Shown one piece after another: positions 49,674 to 59,100 of a DNA stretch of 62,567 bases (position 1 is its first letter; each line of letters starts with the position of its first letter). The notes beneath the pieces are model-generated. The model worked only from the letters and a program-made list of their open reading frames with translations. It searched no databases and was not told the DNA's origin. Source of the DNA: a virus; IMG/VR virus record IMGVR_UViG_3300042924_005627, positions 1-62,567 of that record; one strand, written 5' to 3'. Both the position numbers and the translations under genes were made by a program.

Positions 49674-51341
49674 ATGGCTGGTATATCTACTGTTTTTATT
49701 GCAGAATTAAAAGAAGAACTTGAGTTCAAAAAGAAAGAAAGAGAACAATTGATGGATCAACTTGCATTATATGATGTAAGAATAGATCGTTATGATGCTG
49801 TTATTGAAAATATGGATAGATCCCTTTTTGGTATGTTATCCGAAATTAATACCGCGAATACTTCAGTTGCAACTGCTTATGAGGCCAGAGTTACCGCAGG
49901 ATGTAAAAGTGATTTAGCTTGGGTAGTAACTGGACAAACCAAAATCGGACTTCCGACAAAATATGGATTTGGTACGCAACAAATCAACACAACATATCAA
50001 GTTCAAAAAAATAAAGCAAATTATCAACAGTATGGTAAAACAGCAATAAAATATTATAGGAGACCAAAGAATCAGGACTATGGTTCTAATATTGTTTCTG
50101 AATTTTTTGGGACCATTAGTGTCGGAAGTACTGAAATAGCAATTGTCCAAACTGGTCTTGCTGGAACAGCAGGAATATTACTTGGAGATATTATTACAGA
50201 TGATCTAGAAAATCCAACAGCATTTGGTGTAGATGACCTTCCAACTATTGTTGGTTTTGGTCAGACTACGATAGTTATCGACACACAAATGTTTGGTGGA
50301 CAAACGACAATAGGATCTACTGTTATTGCTGCTACAGGAATTGGATCCACAGGAGGAATTTCTGAGGGTAATGGCATTATCGGTACTAGTGTTTTATCTC
50401 CAGGAACTACCGTAGTAGCTATTAGTACAACTCCATTTGAAATCGAATTATTTGATTTTGATTTTGGTGGTTTTATTACCACATCAGTTACAGTTCCGGC
50501 TTTAATTGTAAGTTCCCCAGCTTTAGCTGCAACAAGTATTAATTTTGCAGTGGGAGTTACGAGTTCATATTCCTCTTATTTCCTCAGTACAACTTGCGAT
50601 GTTGCTGTAGAAACCACTAATTTCACTGTCATTAGAACTACACAGTCAGTATTGGATGAATTTGATCCCTCAAATAATCCTATAGATCCAGTCACTGTAG
50701 GGATAATGAATGCCAGTACAGTTGGATATGGACATACCGTAGTTAGAGTTGCCAATCCCAATACTTCACCACCTGGACCATTTCAATGGAGAGAAGTTCT
50801 CGGTGATTATGATCCTGAACCTGCATGTGGAGGTGGATTTGAAGATTGGTATGAGGGTAATACTCAATGGCCTATAGTCATAACATATACATATGATACA
50901 GAGGGAGCATTACTTTCTCAAAGTAGTTCATATGCTCCAGAAGGAACTACTGTGGTAGTATCATCTGGATCTACAGTTCCGCCTAGGTATGGAATCGGAT
51001 ATACTGCAACTAGTTCCAATAATCCATCTTTCTCTGGTTGTGGTGCAAGGGACTCTACAATATCTAATGCAGAATCCACTAGAAATACACTTCTTTCAAG
51101 GTATCAAGTTAGTATAGATGAAACTCTCGCTGCATCCAATTCTTTAAGAAAACTTAGAGATAACTTAGAAGGTCAAGCATTTATTCTTTTACAGGGAAGA
51201 GCTGCTTGTGATGCAGAAATAGTCAGAATAACTAATCAAATTGCCAGTTTGGAATCAATAGATCTATCTGCATATGAACCAACAACAAATATAAACAAGA
51301 ATAAGTACACAAGTAGTACGGTAGGGGTTCCAACCAGTTGA
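49674..51341 (+). CDS. Virion structural protein, 555 aa
   Basis: An N-terminal coiled coil (about 8-70: LKEELEFKKKEREQLMDQL), a long Thr/Gly/Ile-rich beta region (about 120-440, with TTVVAIST-like turns), and a C-terminal helical coil (TLAASNSLRKLRDNLEGQA). This layout suits a trimeric fibre or collar/whisker protein. I do not recognise it as any named T4 protein. Confidence 0.55.
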   Translation: MAGISTVFIAELKEELEFKKKEREQLMDQLALYDVRIDRYDAVIENMDRSLFGMLSEINTANTSVATAYEARVTAGCKSDLAWVVTGQTKIGLPTKYGFGTQQINTTYQVQKNKANYQQYGKTAIKYYRRPKNQDYGSNIVSEFFGTISVGSTEIAIVQTGLAGTAGILLGDIITDDLENPTAFGVDDLPTIVGFGQTTIVIDTQMFGGQTTIGSTVIAATGIGSTGGISEGNGIIGTSVLSPGTTVVAISTTPFEIELFDFDFGGFITTSVTVPALIVSSPALAATSINFAVGVTSSYSSYFLSTTCDVAVETTNFTVIRTTQSVLDEFDPSNNPIDPVTVGIMNASTVGYGHTVVRVANPNTSPPGPFQWREVLGDYDPEPACGGGFEDWYEGNTQWPIVITYTYDTEGALLSQSSSYAPEGTTVVVSSGSTVPPRYGIGYTATSSNNPSFSGCGARDSTISNAESTRNTLLSRYQVSIDETLAASNSLRKLRDNLEGQAFILLQGRAACDAEIVRITNQIASLESIDLSAYEPTTNINKNKYTSSTVGVPTS

Positions 51342-51360
51342 AGAACTGTCACAGACCCCG

Positions 51361-51389
51361 TTGACACCCCCTTCACTTCTTGATATGAT
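51361..51389 (+). promoter_or_regulatory. Sigma70-type promoter
   Basis: TTGACA at 51361-51366, 17-base spacer, TATGAT at 51384-51389, with TG (51381-51382) extending the -10. It lies 26 bases before the gene at 51416, separating early small genes and tRNAs from the structural block. Confidence 0.75.
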
Positions 51390-51415
51390 GGCAGTGTTCT
51401 CTCAACCACCCTTAC

Positions 51416-51592
51416 ATGCAAGTTGATCGTGAAACACTGCAAGAACTTCGTGAATTTCAAGAAGATTGTGCATCCCACTTTGTTGATGAATATTTTCCGA
51501 TGAGTGGTGAACTCTATTGGACTATGGTAGAATGTCTTGCAACTGCAAAACTTGCAGAACTGCGTGGTGAGGTGGTTGCAGATGAAGTATAA
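51416..51592 (+). CDS. Unknown acidic protein, 58 aa
   Basis: First ATG after the promoter. Glu/Leu-rich helical protein (RETLQELREFQEDCA, ELYWTMVECLATAKLAELR). Overlaps the next gene by 11 bases. No family recognised. Confidence 0.6.
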   Translation: MQVDRETLQELREFQEDCASHFVDEYFPMSGELYWTMVECLATAKLAELRGEVVADEV

Positions 51593-51731
51593 GGTCCAAT
51601 ACCTTAAACCCAAGAAAAAGGGCCTTGCCAAACACGAAGCGGTATTCTACAATATAGAAGACGCAATGAGGTGGGAGTCTTACGTTAAGACCGAACTCAA
51701 TGTACAAAACCTGGAGATTGTACCAATCTAG
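51582..51731 (+). CDS. Unknown basic protein, 49 aa
   Basis: ATG 51582 sits in the end of the previous gene; an upstream ATG at 51537 is unlikely because it lies deep inside it. Lys-rich start (KYKVQYLKPKKKG) and an alpha/beta pattern. Function unknown. Confidence 0.55.
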   Translation: MKYKVQYLKPKKKGLAKHEAVFYNIEDAMRWESYVKTELNVQNLEIVPI

Positions 51732-51732
51732 T

Positions 51733-51942
51733 ATGAATCCACTCAAAATCAGTTACAAAAATCTTTATGAATATCCAGTGAAAACCACTCCAGAAAATGT
51801 TCGTGAAGCTAATGAAGGATTATTTCATGCGAAGATGACTTTACCTGCTGCTGCAAAACACTGTGGAATGACTCAAAAAGAAATGAAGTTGACATTCTTT
51901 GAGTACTTGAAGTATAATCCTAAAACCTACAAAATCGAGTAG
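51733..51942 (+). CDS. Small protein with possible helix-turn-helix
   Basis: 69 residues. LPAAAKHCGMTQKEMKLTFFEYLK looks like a helix-turn-helix (A..CGMT..E), so a small DNA-binding regulator is plausible; inference. One base after the previous stop, 9 bases before the tRNA-Ile. Confidence 0.55.
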   Translation: MNPLKISYKNLYEYPVKTTPENVREANEGLFHAKMTLPAAAKHCGMTQKEMKLTFFEYLKYNPKTYKIE

Positions 51943-51950
51943 GTTCTCAT

Positions 51951-52022
51951 GGGACTGTCGCCTATTGGTTAAGGCCCACTGCTTATAACGGTGTGAATGG
52001 AGTTCAATTCTCCACAGTCCTA
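51951..52022 (+). tRNA. tRNA-Ile(TAT)
   Basis: Acceptor GGGACTG / CAGTCCT (one G-T), D arm GCC...GGC, anticodon stem CACTG / CGGTG with loop CTTATAA and anticodon TAT at 51984-51986, T arm TGGAG TTCAATT CTCCA. It reads AUA directly, unlike the usual bacterial CAU-lysidine tRNA. CCA is not encoded. Confidence 0.85.
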
Positions 52023-52027
52023 CCTAA

Positions 52028-52112
52028 GGGAGCGTGACGTAATTGGTAGCCGTATCGGACTTAAAATCCGCTGGATGTATAATCCGTGGGGGTTCGACTC
52101 CCCCCGCTCCTA
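52028..52112 (+). tRNA. tRNA-Leu(TAA)
   Basis: 85 bases with a long variable arm (class II). Acceptor GGGAGCG / CGCTCCT, anticodon loop CTTAAAA with TAA at 52062-52064, T arm GGGGG TTCGACT CCCCC. Reads UUA/UUG. Five bases from the tRNA-Ile. Confidence 0.9.
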
Positions 52113-52135
52113 TCAGTATACATAGTATACTAGTT

Positions 52136-52207
52136 GCCCTTGTAGCTCAGTGGTAGAGCAACGGTTTTGTAAACCGTTGGTCGCTGGTTCAAATCCAGTC
52201 GGGGGCT
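52136..52207 (+). tRNA. tRNA-Thr(TGT)
   Basis: Acceptor GCCCTTG / CGGGGGC with two G-T pairs, anticodon stem ACGGT / ACCGT with loop TTTGTAA and anticodon TGT at 52168-52170, T arm CTGG TTCAAAT CCAG. Reads ACA. Confidence 0.9.
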
Positions 52208-52225
52208 TGAGTAATTAAAATATCC

Positions 52226-52390
52226 ATGATCATAAATCTCTGGCACAATCAAGAAATGGATCAATGGAGATGGACTCTAACAGATCCACAAACAATGGAT
52301 CAACATGCTGGAGGCCAAAAAGATTTACGTGGTGCTATGCATGACGTTGCAAATACTGTAGAATATATTGTGAATTCAAAACAAAAGTAA
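52226..52390 (+). CDS. Unknown protein, 54 aa
   Basis: Small polar protein rich in Trp/Gln/His/Asp (NLWHNQEMDQWRWTL). Starts 18 bases after the tRNA-Thr and ends 13 bases before the Mom-like gene. No motif. Confidence 0.55.
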   Translation: MIINLWHNQEMDQWRWTLTDPQTMDQHAGGQKDLRGAMHDVANTVEYIVNSKQK

Positions 52391-52403
52391 GTAATTATAC
52401 TCA

Positions 52404-53015
52404 GTGAAAAGTCAGTTTTACATAGATAGAGTTGGTAAGGATGACATTAAAGATCTTCTTTATACTCATCACTATCTAAAAGACGAATCAAAAGACTTTA
52501 AATCTGGATATAATTATGGGCTTTTCAGACATACTGAATGGGAATGTCCCCTTAGAATTGGCAGGTGTCTTGGCGCTTGCGTTTTTACTGGTCTCCCAGT
52601 ACCAGAAATAGCTGTAGGTGCATTTGGTCTCCAAAGAGATGAACAAGAAGGTTTATTTGAACTTTCTCGTTTATGTATAGACCCAGTGCTTCAGAAAGAA
52701 GAATATAATATTACTTCATGGTTCGTTAGTCGTTGCATTAAGAGGTTTAGGAAAGATGCCACAGTTTCTGCTATTCTTAGTTACGCTGACTCTGATCACC
52801 ACACTGGAACTATATACAGAGCTTGTAATTTTACTTACTACGGTCTAACTGATCCAAAAAAAGACTTTTATTATTCTGATGGAACCAAACATTCTAGAGG
52901 TAGTATTAGGAATGCTGATGGTGAGTGGAGGAATCGCTCTCGTAAACATCGGTATCTTATGGTTTTCGAAAAGGAATTAAAAGAAAGGCTTGCCTGGAAG
53001 GAAGTTCAGTGGTAA
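52404..53015 (+). CDS. mom: Mom-like DNA modification acyltransferase
   Basis: 203 residues, GTG start (no ATG upstream in frame). FELSRLCIDP, SWFVSRCIKRFRKD and SYADSDHHTGTIYRACNFTYYG are the GNAT-fold blocks of the phage Mu Mom family, which adds a carbamoylmethyl group to adenine N6 in DNA and blocks many restriction enzymes. Only the C-terminal 40 residues look variable. Mu's com/dam control genes are not nearby. It could protect the phage genome from host restriction; activity is inferred from family. Confidence 0.75.
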   Translation: MKSQFYIDRVGKDDIKDLLYTHHYLKDESKDFKSGYNYGLFRHTEWECPLRIGRCLGACVFTGLPVPEIAVGAFGLQRDEQEGLFELSRLCIDPVLQKEEYNITSWFVSRCIKRFRKDATVSAILSYADSDHHTGTIYRACNFTYYGLTDPKKDFYYSDGTKHSRGSIRNADGEWRNRSRKHRYLMVFEKELKERLAWKEVQW

Positions 53016-53070
53016 TATTATAACTGGTGATACTAAGACACCAGCGACAAATCCCTTCCGTGTGAACTTT

Positions 53071-53099
53071 AAAACCTCCTCATTAAGAGGAGGTTTTTT
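53071..53099 (+). terminator. Rho-independent terminator
   Basis: AAAACCTCCTC-ATTAA-GAGGAGGTTTTTT: an 11-bp stem with T run, and an A run on the left, so it may also work on the other strand. It ends the tRNA/Mom unit before the fibre gene. Confidence 0.85.
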
Positions 53100-53109
53100 A
53101 GTGTCTAAA

Positions 53110-53117
53110 TATAAAAA
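53110..53117 (+). promoter_or_regulatory. Possible late promoter box TATAAAAA
   Basis: One mismatch from TATAAATA, 29 bases before the giant fibre gene and just after the terminator. Position is right; the match is not exact. Confidence 0.4.
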
Positions 53118-53146
53118 GAATAAATTTGTCACTGTAGGAAACCAAG

Positions 53147-56100
53147 ATGCCGCTAAGTAGATTAGAGAATTTCCTAAAAAATGCTGAGGGTAATATCCTA
53201 TATGTTAACCCTTCTGATTTTGACGCTACTGACAGTATTGAAAATAGAGGTAACTCATTAACGAGACCATTTAGAACTATCCAAAGAGCTGTTTTAGAGG
53301 CAGCAAGATTTTCATATCTGGTAGGAAGAAATAACGATAAAATTGATACAACAACTATTCTAGTTTATCCAGGTGTTCACTATATTGATAATAGACCTGG
53401 ACATTCAATTACAAATCAGAGTGGCACTGCAGAATTTAAAAGATATTTAAACGGGTCTTGGACCACATCTGGCGCTACATTATCGGAATTTACCTTAAAC
53501 TCTAATTTCGATATCTTTGATGAAGATAACGATTTACACAAATACAACTCTACGGAAGGTGGTGTAGTTCTACCTAGAGGTACTTCTATTGTTGGTTTGG
53601 ATCTTAGGAAAACTAAACTAAGGCCAATGTATGTGCCTGATCCACTGAATGATAACGTAGATCCTACATCTATTTTCAGAGTTACAGGCACTTGTTACTT
53701 TACGGCATTCAGTATTTTTGATGCTGATCCACAAAGAGCTTGTTATAAAGATTCTACAGGAAGAAAGGTTGTCCCAAATTATTCACACCATAAACTAACT
53801 TGTTTTGAATACGCAGATGGCATCAATCAAGTTAAGTTAGGTTCGGAACATACAGGTCTCACCGACTTGGAAATGTATTACTATAAGGTTTCATACGCTT
53901 ATGGTGATACTTCTGGAAGAGGTATTCCAAATTATCCCGTAAATAATACTTCGGACTTTGAACCATCCATTGATGAATACAGAATCGTTGGAGATCTTCG
54001 TGCAGATCCTATTGGTATCACGAGTATCAAATCTGGTAATGGTATTGTACCATCCACAACTATTACAGTAACCACTTCTGCTCCACATAATTTATTTAAA
54101 GATACTCCAGTTCTAATTACTGGAATTACAACAAGTGTCGATGAATATAACGGTTCTTTCTTAGTCAGTGATGTAATAAGTGCAACTGAGTTTAAATACG
54201 TTGCTCCAGCAACTCCGGTAATTGCTCTACCAACTTCTGGACAAATTCTTAATGCCAGAACTATTGTAGAATCTGATAGTGTATCTTCTGCATCTCCATA
54301 TATTTTCTCATGTACATTAAGATCCGTTTATGGTATGAACGGACTTCATGCTGATGGTAGCAAAGCAACAGGATTTAAGTCCATGTTGACTGCCCAATTT
54401 ACTGGAATTTCCCTACAAAAGGATGATAATGCTTTCCTATTGTATGATTCGGAAACTGGAATATACAATGAAAATCTGACTGTTGACGACGCAGATAAAC
54501 CACTCCACACCAACTCCAGAGCAATTTATAGGCCTGGTTGGGAAAACTTCCACATGAAGTGTAGTAATAATTCTATTCTTCAGTGTGTTTCTATTTTCGC
54601 AATCGGATTCGCTAGACACTTCGTTGCAGAGTCTGGTGGTGACCAATCTATTACTAACTCAAACTCAAACTTTGGTGCAGTTTCTTTAGAGGCTGTTGGA
54701 TTTAGACCAGAGTCCTTTGATAGAGATGACGTTGGATATATTACCCATGTTATTCCTCCTAGAGAGTTAATCTTTAGAGAAACTAACGTAACTTGGCTTC
54801 CTCTTGATGTTAATAAAATAATTTCTGCAGGTAATACCGCAAGACTTTATATCTCTGGATATGACAGTGCGGACATTGCTCCTCCTTCCCAGATTGACTC
54901 CTACAGAATTGGTGCCAAAGAAAACGAAGAGTTGTATCTTTCTGTAATTATTGGATCTCAACAAAACAACTTTAAAGCTCCTATTTTGATGCAGGTTCCC
55001 AGTGGAATCGGAACTTCATCTAAAAAAGTATATACAGTTGGTAGAAATTCTGGAATTAATAGTATTACATCAAATATTTTAACTCTACAATCAAATCACC
55101 AATTTTTTAATGGAGAAAAAGTAAGAGTATTAAGTGATAATGGAGATCTTCCAGAAAACTTATCTCCAGATAAAATTTACTATGTTTCCACCAGTGGATT
55201 ATCCGCAAATCAAATCAGATTATCTTCCACTCTGAATGATGCCAACTCTGGAAATACTATTTCTGGAATTTCAAATGGTGGTGGAAGATTAGAGGTAATT
55301 AGTTACGTCTCCGACAAACGCCCAGGAGATGCTGGTCACCCAATACAATATGATAGTACGATAAGTAATTGGTATATTCAAAGTACCCCTGTTACAGTAT
55401 TCAACACTGTTTACACCGGTATCGTAGGAATTGGATCAACTACATTAGGAAATCAAACTGGATCGACTTTTATCACTAGAAGAATTGATAATAGAGGTTT
55501 AGACGATAGAATTTATAAGTTCCGTTATGTTATCCCAAAAGAATTTGTAGATGCTAGACCACCAACTGATGGATTTGTTCTTCAAGAATCAAAATCTGTA
55601 GGTATTTCTAGTGTATCTTACTTGACATCTGCTCTGACAGACGTAACTCAACTAAGAAATCCAAAAATTATTAAGACCATCACCTATTCTTCTGGAAGTG
55701 CATTTGTAAAGACAGAACTTCCACATAATTTAGTTATTGGTGATACTGTAAAAATTTCAAATGTAGTAAGTTCCGCTCAAACTGTAGCATCCTATAATGG
55801 ATCATTTGAAGTTATTTCAGTAACAAATTCCAAAGAATTTTCTGTAGGTGGATTTGATGCTAGCCCAGGAACATTTTTAAATCAAACCAATCAAAGATCC
55901 ACTCAACAACAAATTGAAGCTTTACCAACAATACAAAAAGAAAAGTCTAGAGAAAGTATATACATTTATAGAAGTCAAGAAGTTAAACCATTTATTCCTG
56001 GCGCTGGTGGACAAGACGGAATCTACAATATTATTGCACTATCTGGTAGTATTAGACCAAATTCTAATGTTGGATTTGGTTTAAGTAATACAAATTTCAA

Positions 56101-59100
56101 TCAGGATGTAAGAAATCTATACCCACAAATTGACAGAGATAACTATAACTCTGATCCACTTCCTACATTAAGTTACGCTGAATTATATCCCGCTGGAATT
56201 GTTAGAACTAGTGATAAAAAGAACTCTCTCACCAAAGAAGCTTTAAATTATTTCTTCGATAATAGTAGAGTTGGTTATGCAATTACTGGAGCGGTAATTA
56301 CTGGATCTGGAAACACAACCATAACTCTTTATACAGATATTGACCATAATTTAAATTCTATTAGATCTCTAACATTAACAAATCCAGGTTCAGGATATAA
56401 CAATAATGCTGGGGTTACAAGTACGATCTACTCAGCTGAGTTAATTAATAATTTCATAACTGGAAAAAATGCTACTGCAAAAGTAACAATTTCTGTTGGA
56501 AATACTATTTCATCTGTAGAAATTGTTGATCCTGGTTCCGTATATGGAATCGGAAATACTATGATTATTTCCGCAGATCCTGCAGGGGCTCCTTCAAGTT
56601 ATGCTGTTGTTCAAGTTGCATCTATCAATAATAACATTGGTGATTCTATAGAATTGAGTGGATTCATGGAACCACTCATGAATGGAACATTCAAAATCAT
56701 AGATGTTCCTTCAACTAAATCTATTGCTGTAATACGAGAAGGTGGCCTCCCTTCAGCAACTTACAGAACTAGAAATGATGAGAAAATCCCAATTGCATAT
56801 CTATCTGCAAAAGAGGTTGGAGTAAGTTCAATTAGGTTTAATGGAACAGTTGGAATTACAACAGTAATTTGTTCAGAGGGTCATGGACTTCTACCTGGTA
56901 ACACATTCACATTTGTCGGTGTAGGAAATACTTATTTCTCTAAAAAATTCGTTGTCAACGAATCTCTAGGTATTACTTCGTTCACTTTTAGTTCTGGAAT
57001 TACTACTATTCCTCAGACCTGGAATCAAACTGGAGTAACCGTACATAAATCCACCCTTTCAGCAAACGGAAGAGCTTTAGGATCTGGAGAAGAAAACCTT
57101 GGCGGTAGAGGTAACTTTTTATACGCTGGAATTACCACTACATTATCCACTCCAATCACTTCAACTGACACTTCTATAACATTAACAAGTTCAGATGGAT
57201 TTAGAAAGGGTGATTTTATTTCCATCAACTCGGAAATTATTAGACTTTCTAGTGACCCAGCTGGAAATACATTTAATGTACTAAGAGGTCAGTTCTCTAC
57301 AGTTGCATCTGTCAGTGGTTCTGGTTCAATAGTAAGAAAAATTCGTGTTCTTCCAGTAGAAATTCGTAGACCATCCATTCTTCGTGCTTCTGGTCATACA
57401 TTTGAATATCTTGGTTATGGTCCTGGTAACTACTCAACAGGTCTGCCAGTAAAACAAGATAGAATTTTAAGTACTGATGAGAGTTTAGTTTCTCAAGCAA
57501 GAGAACAAGATGGTGGTACAGTCGTTTACACTGGTATGAACGACAGAGGTGAATTCTATACTGGTGCTTCAAAGGTTAATGGTGCAACTGGTGAGGAAGA
57601 GACTGTTGATGCTCCAGTTGTTTCATTCTTTGGCGATGACTTATTAACTGGTTCAGAAAAGAGAAACAGTGGTGTTTTTGATGACTTGGTTGTTAAAGAA
57701 AGAATCACGGTTGAAGGTGGTGAAAATAGTAATCAAACATCACAATTCTATGGTCCAGTCAACTTCTCACAAAAAGTAACCAGTTCCGCTGATGATGGAC
57801 TTGAAACAAGAGATCTATACATTAAAGGTCTTGCATCTCAACCCAAACTTCTAACTGTTGGTATTTCGACTCCAACAGACGCTAAGAAAACTGGAGATAT
57901 CTCGTTCCTAGCTAACCCAGATCCAGCTGGTTACATTGGTCATGTATATGCAGATGGTGACTGGCGTCGTTGGGGTATGATTTCCCAAGATAAGAATAGA
58001 GATTATCTAAAACTAGATCAAATTGGTATAGGTCAGTCTGTTGGAGTTTATAACTTCTCTGATGCACTAGAAGTTAACGGAACAGTTAAAGTTAGAAACC
58101 TCTATGTAGGTGGTGCAGTTACATTTGCTGGTGCTCAGGCAATCGGTAATGCTTCGTTTGATACTGTTACAGTTAACAATACAACAATATTCTCTGGAGT
58201 TGGAACAAATTACACAATTAGAACAACGAATGCGAATACAATCGCACAATTCCAAAACATAGAAGTTATTGGAACTGCTGCAACATTCACAAACGCTACA
58301 GTAAGATTTGAAAATTCATTCAACTCCGTATTCAGTGGAGTATCTACTGTTGCTGGAACTTTAGTTGTTGGTAATTTAGTTTCAAATAGTGGTGTCATTT
58401 CAGCAACAAATATGGTCGTTGACAGTTTAAATGTCAACAGGTTGTCTGTATCAACTGAAGCTTCAATACAGTCTGGTATTATTACTGCAATCAGAACTCA
58501 ATATATTGGTGGTGGAGTTGGAGCTAATTTACCATCCCTAGCATGTTTTAATATTGGTATTGTAACTTCGATTACTGGTGTTGCATGTACGATCACAACA
58601 ATTAGTGGTACTAATGCTTTCATTAGTGGTATTAGAGCAAATACATCCTTTGCAACTCCACTTGCAACAATCAACACTGGTATTATTACAAACCTTGGAA
58701 GTAATGTTGCAGGAATTACAAGTGCCTATGTAGTCACTGGATTTACAACTACTGCTGTTGTTACTGGTTGGATGGGAGCTCCAACAGGTTATATTAACGT
58801 TGGTATTGTAACTACTGCACAAGTTAATACATTACATGGTCAAAATGGTCAGGATCTAACTGCTTTTGTTAATACTGGTATAATTACAAACCTAAGTGGT
58901 AACCCTAGTGGTGCAACTGGAGGAACACTTAGATATCTAAATGGACAATTTGGTGGAAGTTTACAGTTAAATGGCACAGGAAGTGGTCAGGGTATTTACG
59001 CAAATATCGGTATTGTTAGTGCATTTGGGCCTGGTGCTACGAATCCATCTGCTGGAAGTATGAACATCAATTGCGGTCCTTCTGGGGATATAACCGCAAG

